Of a stretch of 64,000 nt of DNA, positions 1 through 9,819 are shown piece by piece (within the stretch, counting starts at the first letter, position 1; each line of letters begins with the position of its first letter). The position numbers were made by a program, and so were the translations under genes. The notes under the pieces were generated by a model, which was given only the letters and a program-made list of their open reading frames with translations, ran no database searches and had not been told where the DNA came from. The stretch is from Cornus controversa (lineage: Eukaryota > Streptophyta > Magnoliopsida > Cornales > Cornaceae): the NCBI GenBank assembly GCA_026545225.1, contig CM048847.1, forward strand, positions 11,464,501 through 11,528,500, read 5' to 3'.

Positions 1-65
1 CTTTATTTTGCACGCTCAATATGCTTTCCTTCTATTTTTCTACTATCCAATGCCCTTCTTCCTCT

Positions 66-172
66 CACCCTCCATGGGCAAACTTAATCACTCAAGAGAG
101 TATAAGTGCTTGATCACACACCCTCCATGGGCAAACTTAATCACTCAAGAGAGTATAAGTGCTTGATCAAGT
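66..172. repeat. 53-bp tandem duplication
   Basis: The segment beginning caccctccatgggcaaac at about 66 recurs at about 119. The two copies are essentially identical over the whole unit (period 53). Perfect identity suggests a recent local duplication. No coding meaning is seen. Confidence 0.9.
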
Positions 173-746
173 TGTGATTATTGACCAAATTGATAACAAA
201 AAGATATAAACTGACAATAAAGAAATTTGGACCCTATTTGAATTAACTTTTGAAAAATGATTTTCAGAAGTGACTTTTAACATTGTAAGTCCAAAAGTCA
301 TTTTAAAAATATTTAAATTAATATGGTAAAAAAGTTTCAGAATTCCAAAAAATTTGATGAATACCAACTTTGTGATTTAACTTTTCCATCTTCTTTTTCC
401 ACAAAAGTAGAAGCAAAATCTAATGAATTTGAAGCATCATATTGTGGGCATTATATTGTGGGTCTCCCTGGTAGTACTGCAAACTATATAACTCAACTTT
501 TTGGCCGACCATTTTATTAATTGGCAACCTTTTCCCTTCTTACTTTATTTTTTAATTTTGGTAATTCAAACTTTTAAATGATTTGTGGAGTTATGGAAAG
601 CACATGGAGAGAATTCAAAACGTCATTTACCTGATGAACCAGGTCCATCCAAAATAATTTATAACTTTTTGATTCAAGAAATAAAGTTTGTGTCCCTCTT
701 TTGTTCGACCACGATTCAATATAGTTTAAATCTTAGTCGGTGAGAG

Positions 747-771
747 TATATATATATATATATATATATAT
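747..771. repeat. (TA)n microsatellite
   Basis: An uninterrupted run of about 12 TA units. Confidence 0.95.
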
Positions 772-933
772 GAATCGTGTGTTTTCTGAGAGAAGTGATG
801 GATTCCATGATATCCACTGCTCCTCACACAATTAATTTTTGAAAACTACCAAATCAAGGATATGTATCATTGTTCCATTTCAATTAGAACACATAACTAC
901 ACTTAAGAATTATGAAACAGATCATGCTGAATG

Positions 934-953
934 ATATATATATATATATATAT
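934..953. repeat. (TA)n microsatellite
   Basis: An uninterrupted run of about 10 AT units downstream of the NIMIN stop codon. Confidence 0.9.
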
Positions 954-1154
954 CCTTGTAATTGAAGCTGTGATTATGGATGGATTCATTCCGGGTTTCC
1001 ATATTAGAAAGATTGAGAAACACACAAATAAAAATAAAAATAAAAAGAACCCAGATGACAAGAGATTAATTAAAAGATGAAGAAATCATGATCCAAATCT
1101 GCCCCATTTTTGTGTTTGGTTGTGATGAATTGGGTGCAGTACTGGACTAACAAA

Positions 1155-1571
1155 CTAGAGTGTGAGTTTGAGATCTAAGTCACCCTCATCATCATCATCA
1201 TCATCATCTGCTGCTTTCTTAAGCTTGTTGTTCCTTTTCTTGTTAGAAATTACAGCAGGTACTGGTACTGGTACAGGTACAGGTACAGGTGGAGGCTTTC
1301 TGAATTCAATCTCAGCCGTGAAATCTTCCCATTGGAAGGAAGGAACCCAACTCGATTGTTGAACATCATCTCCTGACTTCCTCTTCTTCGTCATCTTCAT
1401 CTTGCTCTTCTCTTCCTCCGACCATTCGCTCAATTGGCTTCTTCGAAGATTACGTGCCTCTTGAAAGTTTCTGATCAGAGCGAAGAACTTCTCCATCTTC
1501 TCATCATCTCCTTCTTCTTCTTCTCCTTCTTCATGAAAAATATCACTTTTCTCACTCCTCTCATTTTCCAT
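1155..1571 (-). CDS. NIM1-INTERACTING (NIMIN) family protein, 138 aa
   Basis: Seen: an intact intronless 138-codon frame. An acidic N-terminus (residues 14-25) leads into MEKFFALIRNFQEAR (26-40). KKRK (62-65) is a candidate nuclear localisation signal. VPSFQWEDF lies at 76-84, a Val-Pro repeat at 96-105, seven Asp at 122-128, and the protein ends LDLKLTL, an LxLxL-type EAR repression motif. Known: NIMIN proteins are short, single-exon nuclear proteins that bind NPR1/NIM1 and modulate salicylic-acid induction of PR genes. The combination of an E-K-x-[FY]-x-x-[IL] segment, a PSFQxEDF segment and a terminal EAR motif is closest to the NIMIN-3/NIMIN-1 branch. Inferred: NPR1 binding and Topless-type repression. 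The start is the first Met of the frame, about 105 bp downstream of a TATA box. It is the only intact host gene in the window. Which paralogue it is cannot be settled from sequence alone. Confidence 0.87.
   Translation of the reverse strand: MENERSEKSDIFHEEGEEEEGDDEKMEKFFALIRNFQEARNLRRSQLSEWSEEEKSKMKMTKKRKSGDDVQQSSWVPSFQWEDFTAEIEFRKPPPVPVPVPVPVPAVISNKKRNNKLKKAADDDDDDDEGDLDLKLTL
1258..1292. repeat. Hexamer repeat (GGTACW)n inside the NIMIN coding region
   Basis: Five to six units of GGTACT/GGTACA on the plus strand encode the Val-Pro run at residues 96-105 on the minus strand. Length changes in steps of one unit would stay in frame, so the locus is likely polymorphic in VP number. A separate (ATC)n tract at about 1184-1209 encodes the poly-Asp run. 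Confidence 0.9.
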
Positions 1572-1673
1572 TGGTTGGTAGTACTACTACTATTAATTGA
1601 ATCACAATACGTATTGAATCACAATACGTCGTCAAAGTGTGCCGTCTTCAAATTGCTTCGCGTTGGATTAGGA

Positions 1674-1680
1674 ATTTATA
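1674..1680 (-). promoter_or_regulatory. Candidate TATA box of the NIMIN gene
   Basis: TATAAAT on the minus strand, about 105 bp upstream of the ATG at 1571. It predicts a start site near 1645 and a 5' UTR of about 75 nt. An intervening direct repeat of AATCACAATACGT lies at about 1600-1629. Confidence 0.55.
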
Positions 1681-1765
1681 GACTTAAATTTCTCCGTCTC
1701 TCTTTGTAAAATGACTGAAATGCCCTCTCAGCCGCTTGCACTGATGTCCCGTGGTAAATTCAACG

Positions 1766-1787
1766 TGACGTTGGAGTACTGACGTCA
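1766..1787. promoter_or_regulatory. as-1-like double TGACG element, proximal copy
   Basis: TGACG at 1766-1770 and the full palindrome TGACGTCA at 1780-1787, spaced 14 bp start to start, about 85-110 bp upstream of the candidate TATA box. Known: paired TGACG motifs (as-1/ocs type) are bound by TGA-class bZIP factors, which partner with NPR1. Inferred: salicylate-responsive control of a gene whose product feeds back on NPR1. Confidence 0.7.
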
Positions 1788-1891
1788 TTGCGAATTTATT
1801 GAGATTTCTAGACTTCCGAGTCCGTGTTTGTGAAAACGCTGCAATGCCACGGGGGTTACGTTTGTTCTGTGACATACCAATAAATTGAAGG

Positions 1892-1913
1892 TGACGTTGG
1901 AGCCTTGACGTCA
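1892..1913. promoter_or_regulatory. as-1-like double TGACG element, distal copy
   Basis: TGACG at 1892-1896 and TGACGTCA at 1906-1913 with the same 14-bp spacing as the proximal copy, 126 bp further upstream. A single TACGTCA occurs at about 1979. A W-box (TTGACC) lies at 2003-2008 within TTTTGACCAAA, a WRKY-type site. Confidence 0.7.
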
Positions 1914-2189
1914 TTAGTATAACGTAATCAATGGCTTTGACAGTTGCTTGCTGATGACATATCTCTATAGTGGTAGACCTACGTCATGTTGCTCAATTAT
2001 TTTTGACCAAACGGGTGGAGAAGAATAAGTCAGCACAAAATATCTGACGCACATACAGGTCAGATAATCGAGTACTGTTACAGGGAATATGACATACAAT
2101 ATGACTACTTTTCATTAACTATGTTGTCCCAAGTATATGTATACATAGATACATACAAACAATTTCTTTTAATTAGTAACCTAATGCCT

Positions 2190-2221
2190 CATACTCATAC
2201 TCATACTCATACTCATACTCC
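2190..2221. repeat. (CATACT)n microsatellite
   Basis: Five uninterrupted hexamer units. The His-Thr peptide it spells in one frame is low-complexity translation, not a gene. Confidence 0.9.
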
Positions 2222-4214
2222 CTGTCCTATAATTTTTGAAATATTTGAAAATTTAATTTTTAATGACAGTGAAATTTTAATATATTTTATTACAACGGTA
2301 ATGAATAAATGAATTTGCACATCAGTCATTATTTAAAAATTAGTATTAATAATATATATTAGGACTAATTTTTATGATAGTAGAGTTTGAAAATAGTAAT
2401 TTAAGAATTATATAAAAAAAACAGTACATTTATTTTAGGAATAGACATATATTTTGAGACATCTCAAAATAAAATATTGGGACTAAAATTATTAGATGGA
2501 ATGAGTATATTTTTACTCACACAGTTCTGTTTGAGGCTTTGACATTTGGGGACCAATCAATGAATGGGGTGTGGAACCGTCCACAAATTGCGGATTCATT
2601 TGATAAAATTCACAAATTAAGATTTTTGATTTATTAATCCAATTTCTTCCTTTCAATTTCAAATTTGTAATGATTTTATATAAGGTAGTATTGAGCTAAT
2701 AAAGGGAACAATTAGGAGGATATTTGTTGCCCAAGTTTTCAAACTTGGAAAGGAAATGTTTATTTTATGGTTTGTATCCTTATTGATTGGATGTGTAATC
2801 TTATTTTTCCCATAAAAGAAGCCTAAATTGACAAATAAATTAACCAATTTTATCTCAGCAAATGCAATCCATTTTCCTAGAATTTCAAGACGCTGCAAAA
2901 TTTGAGATTCCCCATGGTGCCCTTTTAGTTTTACCTTGGTTGAATTTTTCTATGATATATTAATCTAGCGTGAAATAATTTAAGCTCAATGCAAGTTGGG
3001 ACCTAGGACGAAATTTTAGGTTTCTTACTAAGGTATTGTTTCATAACCCAATTCAACTTTTAATACTGAATAGATTAACTATTTATCCAATTAATTGTGT
3101 TTGATAATGTAATTTATATGTTTTGAAAATAGTAAGTACCACTCAAAATATGTGATAAAATTGTAAATGACATGAACATCACTTAATGCTGAATATTGAA
3201 AATTCAAAAAGATATTAAAAAAATATTTAATTTTTAATTACCTCTTAAGAACTTCAACTCTTAAAATTTTCAGTACTTAATTTTTAATTTTAGCAACAGC
3301 ACCTTAAGTCTTCAACTAAATTATTAAGGTCATATCACAAGTTTAGCAAAACAACCTGGACCTTGAAAAATTATAACAAGTAATTGACAATTCGTTTATT
3401 GTTAGTTTAGATTATTTTTCAAAATTTTTGGTTTAAATTTAATGCCCATTGTCAAATTATTAGTCATTCTTAGGTCTAAAGTTTTTTGCTGATAATTTTA
3501 TAGCCTATTCAAATGCAAAAATTTCACATGAAAAATTATTTGCGGAATGAGAGGTTTGTGTTTTGGCAACAAATTTTGGAAATAAAGAGTAAGAAGAAAT
3601 CTAAAAGAAGAAATTTTATTAACAAATGATTAGAGTTAATATATCAGGAAAAAGGCAACAAAAAGATGTCAATAAAGTAAAAAAAAAATTTTATTCAAGT
3701 CCTCTTGGGGGCAAAGTGGTGTGTGAGTGAGTTTCTTGCCAAAGTAAAAAGAAAATAAAAGAGTTTATTCTCCGAGAAAAAATTTTAGGAGTCCAAATGT
3801 AAAATAATAATGAAAATGAAGAATGTTAATTATCAAAGAAAACCTATAATAGAACAAACTTAAATTTTGATGGAGCCTTTTTCATTACTGGGCCCAAGGC
3901 AATTGTCTCCCAATTGCCTTGGGCTTGAGCTGGTCTTAGAAGGAGCAAGCTTCCTTTGTTTGGTAGAGAGGACACAAAAAAGGACGAAAATAGACGATGG
4001 ATGAGCCATCATTTCGAAGACACAAAAAAGACAAAAATAGAGGTGTTAGAAATAGGTCTTTAAGTGGGAAGGATGATGTGCAAATTGTAGTGTTTTAATC
4101 TATGGAATTCAAAATTTTAAGAATATATGAAGATGCACACAAGGGATTTAAAATTCACCTTCTAGGAGTATGTATATTCTCCTAGCTTCCAAATCTTAAC
4201 AATGGAAGACCCTT
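2222..4214. other. AT-rich intergenic DNA
   Basis: No gene or complete mobile element recognised. A perfect 13-bp hairpin (3893-3923) is listed separately. A weak duplication of a gacacaaaaaa-type segment occurs at about 3969 and 4019. The region ends where an Athila-type LTR begins. Confidence 0.55.
3893..3923. repeat. Perfect 13-bp inverted repeat, 5-nt loop
   Basis: CCCAAGGCAATTG, loop tctcc, then its exact reverse complement. It has no T-run that would suggest a Pol III terminator. It could be the core of a small MITE or an untreated inverted duplication. Confidence 0.85.
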
Positions 4215-5610
4215 TGATGTGGCTAAACTCGAATTATATTGTAAGCTTAATTTTGCCCTTTTCATCAAAATATAATTTAACCACTCGCAAGAGCACGAAT
4301 CTTTGTAGATAAGGTTTTATATAGAGGGTATCGATCCCACGAGGACTAGTCGTAATTGTCTTGAAGGAAGATTAATTCCACTTTAATCCTAAAAATAGGG
4401 TTTTGAGTTTTTGTTTATAAAACTATTGCATAAATGTAATAACAAGAAATTTAAAGAGTTTAAGTTGGGAGAGAGAGCTAGGGGTGGTTTCCACCACTAG
4501 CCATTCACATGTTCATAAGTGTAGCAAGCATGGGATTCATAAATTAAATGCCTAACAATGTCATTAGGCTTGTGGCCTCAATGACATATCAAAAGATCAA
4601 TGTGTGTGCCAACCTATCATAATCCATCTTCAACAAGCATAGCTCTTCAACCTAACTAACTACCTAATTACCCTACTATCTAAGTGAACCTACATGCATC
4701 CAAACTACCTTATCTTGGCATGGTCTATACAAGCAAACACCACACATTCATTTAAACACCATTATCTACCCATCATTTGCACTTCTTGTGGAAGATGCAA
4801 ATGTTGTGCATTTACATGAAGATTATACTCTAAGACAAGAATAAAACCAAAATCACATGAATATATAGAAGAAATGTATTAGTGTACATGGTCACTAGGC
4901 TAAATAATCAACATTTTAATTACAAATCCCAAGTGCTACAAAAATGAACATGTTTACATGGCTAGGGGCTTCAACCACACCCTAGTAGAGAAGTTAGTTG
5001 CTCATGGTTGCCTTGCACTCTTCCATTGATGGAGAAGATGAAGCTTCTTGGTCTGGTTCAGCTCCTCTTTCTCCTCTCCCGAAGGTCTCTCCTTGAGTAA
5101 TCTGATGTGTATGAGAGATATGAGAGATATGAGGCTTTCTTGTGCTTTATGGCTCCCTTTTCAACCTTGGGGCCCACCATATATATATATATATCAATAT
5201 ATATATCCATTATATCAAGAAGGTCCCCAAGGGTCTTGTTCAAGTCAGACAATCCCCCTAAGTCGTGCAAAAAGGGGGATTTTGTTGCAAGTGGGAAAGC
5301 AGGTGAGCAAGTGGGCAAGTGGCTTCTGCAGAATCTCGATTGATCGAGATTTCGATCAATCGAAATGAGATCTCGATCAATCGAGATTTCGATTAATCGA
5401 GATCAACATCTTGATTGATCGAGATGCCTTTAGCTGCATTTCTAACTTTTTTCTTCAGCTACAAAAAGCCTCAAACTTTGCTCCATTTACTACAAGACCT
5501 GCAATACATCAAAAACACAAAAATACCGTAATCATATCTCGGTAAACGTAGAAACAGAGCTAACATATGCAATAAAGAGGGTTCAAATACATAGAATTGA
5601 ACACTTATCA
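4215..5610 (-). mobile_element. Athila-type 3' LTR of truncated element E
   Basis: A 1396-bp LTR starting TGATGTGG and ending CACTTATCA on the plus strand. It is followed by a polypurine tract on the minus strand (cacccccaaactt on plus). It lines up with the LTR of element B: same length, the same gagggtatcgatcccacgaggact-type block near the left end, and the same cacccccaaactta boundary. The words differ in the middle, where E carries a TCGATYRATCGA palindrome array. The rest of the element is missing, so this is the 3' end of a minus-strand element or a solo LTR with a tail. No target-site duplication could be fixed. Confidence 0.8.
5333..5426. repeat. Palindromic word array in LTR E (TCGATYRATCGA)
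   Basis: Consecutive dyads of the form [TC]TCGATTGATCGAGA or TTCGATCAATCGAA, five in about 95 bp, separated by 2-12 nt. The word is almost the same as in the Tekay-like LTR at 58636-61585, although the two LTRs belong to different Ty3/gypsy lineages. Confidence 0.9.
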
Positions 5611-5840
5611 CACCCCCAAACTTACATATTGCTAGTCCCTTAGTAATGCAATATTACAAAAATAAAATTAACTATTTTATACAAAAGTTTAATCATGCTC
5701 AGTCATCAACTAGGTAAAGGGCGATCATCCGTTCGTTTCACATTTGGCAAATGCAACAAGTATTACAGAACTATGTGGTCATTAGCAAAAATGGACTTTC
5801 ACAAGCTATAAATAAACGACGGTCCCCACATGAGATGTAA
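5611..5840 (-). mobile_element. 3' internal remnant of element E
   Basis: Polypurine tract complement followed by sequence homologous to the 3' untranslated region of B: atattgctagtccc, tcagtcatcaacta, aatgcaacaagtatta and ggtccccacat occur in the same order at 7570-7900. Homology fades at about 5840. Confidence 0.7.
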
Positions 5841-6154
5841 TGACATTGATTTATTAATACGAATTTGTTGCTTATCAAAAACACTACTTATATATTATGA
5901 ATTTGTTAGGATTGTATGCTCTTTATTGTACCAATTGGAATATAATGATATTAGTTAATCAATAAGAATCTTAGTGTCGATTGACTACGCAATGACTAGG
6001 TGCGTGCATGGTATGATTACCAAAGTCGGGAGCACAAGTCACTTATATTACGTTATCATAAAGTATTTTGTTTGTTTAGCAATAGTGGGTGGACTCCTTA
6101 TTGATAAGAACAAAACAGGATCACCGACAAGTCATTATAAAAGTAATTGTAAGG
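5841..6154. other. Unassigned spacer between elements E and B
   Basis: AT-rich. No gene or element recognised. Positions 6150-6154 (TAAGG) should be the left target-site duplication of B, but the right copy lies outside the window. Confidence 0.5.
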
Positions 6155-7551
6155 TGATGTGCTACTTTTGTATTTTGGCAATCAAAATATATTTTAGCAC
6201 TCGCAATAGAATGGATCCTTGGTAGGATAGAGCTCTATGTAGAGGGTGTCGATCCCACAAAGACTACATTGGTTTAATAGATATATTCGAAAACAATAAT
6301 TGTTTGTTTGTTTAAGCCACTTAAATTATAGAAAATGTGGTAATTGAAAAAAGTTTGAGAAAATGATAAAGAACTAGGGTTTAGACTTCACCAGTAGCCT
6401 CATAACCATGCCCATTGTACTAAATTGGGGAATGCATATAAATGTGTACAAATGATGCGTTTAGCAAGTGTTACCTACAACGACGTCTTCAAGAGGATAT
6501 ATGAACCCTAACTAATGATAATCCATCATCGATAGGCATAATTTACCTACCTAACTACATTAACCTAACTACCTAAGTGTCTAATTACCTACTTGTAGTG
6601 AAATTACCTTTTCTAAACATGGATTAATAAAATTAAGAGTTGACACGTTCAAGTGAAAATAGGTACAAAACAATCACTTATAGTTCTTGTGGAAATATAA
6701 GTGTTTGAGGATCATGTGAAGCAACCTAAAATTCTATGACAAAAATGATGAATTGAAATGCATGAATATATAGAATTTGTAAACTTGTATTTGAAGACAA
6801 GGCACAAGGTTGGGTACAAATACACATATATATACAAAACCCCCAATTCATTACAAAATTGACATAATTACATGGCTAGGGTTTTGTCCAAATCCTAGAG
6901 AAGGAGTTAGTTGATCATGATGGTAAGAAGGCACTCCATAGACATAGATTATTCCAGCTCCGTATGGTATTCAAGGCTTTGTCAAGACCTCCATTGAAGC
7001 TTTCACTCTCTAGAACTTCACTTCTCTATCTATAACTACAAATATATCTCTCTATTACAAAAATATGTTATATATTTAATTATAAGACTAAAATTGTGTT
7101 TACATCAATTTCAAACTCAAAATATCCTAAAAATCACGTGCAAATGCTCCTTGGGCATGATTGGTGACAAGTGACCAAGTAGCCAAAATATTTTTGTTGA
7201 CAGTTGTCTGCTGCAAGCATTGGCGATGCATCGTAATGGATATTACAATGCATCTTAATTACCATTACGATGCATCAAAATTACTTGGCTTGGAAATTTG
7301 ATTTCTTCTTGCATTATAGCTTCAGCTTTTGCACGTACTCTATTAATTCTCATTGTAAACCTTCAATCAAATGGTCTTGAGCTTGGAATGCATTCTTGAA
7401 ATGATAGCAGAGTCAGATTAAGCCAATTTTCAGAATAAAACTTGAAATCATAAAAAACACGAAAACACGTAAAAACTATACAATATGTGTAACTATGAGA
7501 TTAAAATACATAAGTAAAGGCGCGAGAATGTATAACATTTAACGCTTATCA
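6155..7551 (-). repeat. 3' LTR of Athila-type B (1397 bp)
   Basis: Begins TGATGTGCTAC and ends AACGCTTATCA on the plus strand. Pairs with the LTR beginning at 62597. Next to it inside the element lies the polypurine tract (cacccccaaactta on plus, 7550-7563), as expected for the 3' end of a minus-strand element. Confidence 0.9.
7223..7286. repeat. Palindromic word array in the B 3' LTR (GATGCATC...ATTACGATGCATC)
   Basis: GATGCATCGTAAT, its reverse-complement form ATTACRATGCATC and further copies follow one another over about 65 bp. The same array is in the 5' LTR (63690-63762), and the same word recurs inside the element at 15742-15897. Confidence 0.9.
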
Positions 7552-8090
7552 CACCCCCAAACTTAGATATTGCTAGTCCTATAGCAATACAAAATGATTT
7601 AATTTAAAGCAACTACACTACTTATGCTTTCGTGGAAACGCAGTTGCATTTAGCGAATGCAACAAGCCTTTTAAACCCATAAACACATCTAATGGACGAG
7701 TGAAGTCTCATTGGGTTGGGTTTAACATGCTTGTTAAACACACAAAAATATGCAAAAATGGTTGATTGGCTTAGTCATCAACTACTAAAGGATGATTGCC
7801 CTAATTTCCGTTAAGGCGACGAATACAGCAAGTATTATGGAACTAAAAGGACATCAATATCAATATCCTTTTTTTTAAATCACATATTAGATGATAGTCC
7901 CCACATAATGCTCAACTCAACACACATACAACTACTAACCTTGAAATCCTTTTTTAAAAGTGAACATACAACTTAATGTGTCGCTTTACATCGTATTCGG
8001 AGAACAGATTCAACACCCGTCCTTAAAAGAACTTCTTTTTGAAAGAGATCGCAAAGACATGCTATTAAAATGTAAATAAAAGTTTATTTA
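7552..8090 (-). mobile_element. 3' untranslated region of B, distal part
   Basis: Non-coding. Shares short blocks with the equivalent regions of E (5611-5840) and C (32840 on), for example tattgctagtccc next to the LTR and taaaccc..tctagtggacgag further in. Interrupted at 8091 by copia A, and resumes at 13004 with the duplicated ATTTA. Confidence 0.75.
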
Positions 8091-8267
8091 TGTGAGAATT
8101 GTAAAGAGAGAGAAGAAGAGATAAAAAGAAAAAGGGGTTAGGATTTCTATTATGATCTCAATGCAAAGTTACAAACATGAAAACCTAATAAAGAGAATAT
8201 ATATAGGCTTACAAACAAAATAAAATAAAAGACTATTCTACCCTTATTAAATATAATAACTCTAATA
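8091..8267 (-). repeat. 3' LTR of copia A
   Basis: 177 bp, TGTGAGAATTG...CTCTAATA on plus. On the element's own strand the LTR therefore begins TA rather than the usual TG and ends CA. The polypurine tract complement tcccctctc follows directly. Confidence 0.93.
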
Positions 8268-8269
8268 TC

Positions 8270-9600
8270 CCCTCTCAAACTCACGATGCGGCTGCTAAAA
8301 GTATTGAGAGTTTGTCAACCAAAAAATGAAAACGCGGAATAGGATGTGACTTTGTAAACAAGTCTTCAAGCTGCATGGAAGATGTGACAAAGGGCAAAGT
8401 AATAGTGCCATGCTTAAGGTGATGTCGAGTGAGTGACAGTTAATCTCAATATGCTTTGTTCGCTCATGAAAAACGAAGTTGTGAACAATTTGAATAGCAC
8501 TCTTGTTGCACAATGCATAGGAGTGGGATGAGAAAGAGAAACACCCATATCTGCAAGCAACCAAACTATCTCAGTGGTAGTAGATGCCATAGCATGATAT
8601 TCAGCTTCTGTGGAAGATCTAGAAATTACAGTCTGTTTCTTACTCTTCCAAGAAATAAGAGAATCACCAAAAAAAATACAAAAACCAGTGATAGACTTGT
8701 AATCTATTGGATCACCAGCCCAATCAGCATCTGAGTATGCATGTAGCTCCAAAGAAGAGGTCGATGGAAGTAAAAGATTCTGAAAGAGAGTGCCTCAAAG
8801 ATACTGAAGGATACGAAGAACAGCAGCCCAATGAACTGTAGTTGGTGAAACAACAAACTGATTAACAATGTGAACAACATATGCAATATCTGGATGTGTA
8901 ATAGTGAGATATACTAGGCTACCAACAATAGTACGATATAAAGTAGGATCTGGCAAAGGGGTACCATCAGAATGAGAATATCGAGCATTAAGCTCAAAAG
9001 GAGTATTAGCAGTCTTAGTATTAGTGAGGTGAGCACGCTCAAGAATGTCAGCTGTGTACTTTGACTGAGATAGAAGATAGCCTTTTGGAGAGAATGCTAC
9101 TTCAATACCTAGAAAATAGTGAAGAGAGCCCAAGTCCTTCATTTCAAATTGTCAAGCTAATTCTGACTTCAACACTACAATCCCATCAACATCATCACCA
9201 GTAATAATCATGTCATCAACGTACAAGGAAAGAAGAATACGACCTGCAGAGGTACTCTTGATAAACAGAGCTGAATCATGATGACTTGGGCAAAAATCAA
9301 GAGAGGTAATCACAGTAAAGAACTTCTCAAACCAGGCCCGGGGTGCCTGCTTGAGACCATATAAAGCTTTCTTGAACCTGCAAACATATCCAGTATTATG
9401 AGAAACACTAGGAGGGAGAATCATGTAAATTTCTTCTGAAGATCGCCATTCAAGAAAGCATTTTTAACATCCATCTGAGATATATGCCACTAAGAAATAA
9501 AGGCAACTGCAATAACAGTATGAACGGTAGTCATTTTTACAACAGGAGCAAAGGTCTCGTCATAATCCATACCATACTATTAAGAAAATCCTTGGGCAAC
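8270..9600 (-). pseudogene. Copia A reverse transcriptase and RNase H
   Basis: Minus-strand reading gives, in order: DYDETFAPVVKMTT (about 9530), QMDVKNAFLNGDL, KALYGLKQAPRAW, the catalytic YVDDMIITG box (about 9200-9223), the end of the RT domain ([13 protein letters not shown]), and RNase H with SDADWAGDP and SSTEAEYHAMA (8414-8752), then the C-terminal TKHIEINCH stretch in another frame. The catalytic Asp pair is intact. In-frame stops interrupt near 9151 and 8794, and a frameshift occurs in the last third of RNase H (about 8500). It would have copied the element's RNA into cDNA. It cannot be translated as one protein now. Confidence 0.93.
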
Positions 9601-9819
9601 CAATCTAGCTTTGTACCGCTCAACTGACCCATCAGACTTGGTTTTGATTTTATAAATCCAACGAGAACCAACCGTACTTCTACCAGGCTGTAGCGGTACC
9701 AAATCCCAAATATCTGTCTTATGCAAAGTAGAGAGTTCCTCAGCCATAGCCTGCTGCCAAAGAGGATCAAGAACTGCCTCTTTATAGGATAAAGACTTAG
9801 AGAGATAGTGAATAGAAGC

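Larger units (their letters stand above)
1..1154. other. Host intergenic DNA, 3' side of the NIMIN gene
   Basis: AT-rich, non-coding by eye. It contains a 53-bp tandem duplication near the left edge and two TA microsatellites, listed separately. Short open frames here have no recognisable domain, low-complexity composition and no family resemblance, so none is called as a gene. Around 250-310 there is weak inverted symmetry of AAAAGTCA-type words of the sort left by small hAT-like MITEs, but I cannot define ends or a target-site duplication. Confidence 0.6.
1681..1915. repeat. Diverged tandem duplication of the NIMIN upstream region
   Basis: Two segments of about 125 bp line up in order: tagactt (1679 and 1809), a tttgt.aaaa.g.ctg.aatgcc stretch (about 1702 and 1827), aataaatt-type sequence, and then TGACGTTGGAG followed by TGACGTCATT. 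The spacer sequence has diverged, but the double TGACG block is almost perfectly kept in both copies. Confidence 0.75.

Noticed and set aside
2121-2312. Plus-strand frame with a His-Thr repeat
   Set aside because: It is the translation of the CATACT microsatellite; no flanking domain.
5048-5368. Overlapping frames of about 80-106 residues on both strands in LTR E
   Set aside because: Low-complexity IYIYIY and repeated-word translation inside an LTR with a palindrome array; no codon-level sign of selection.
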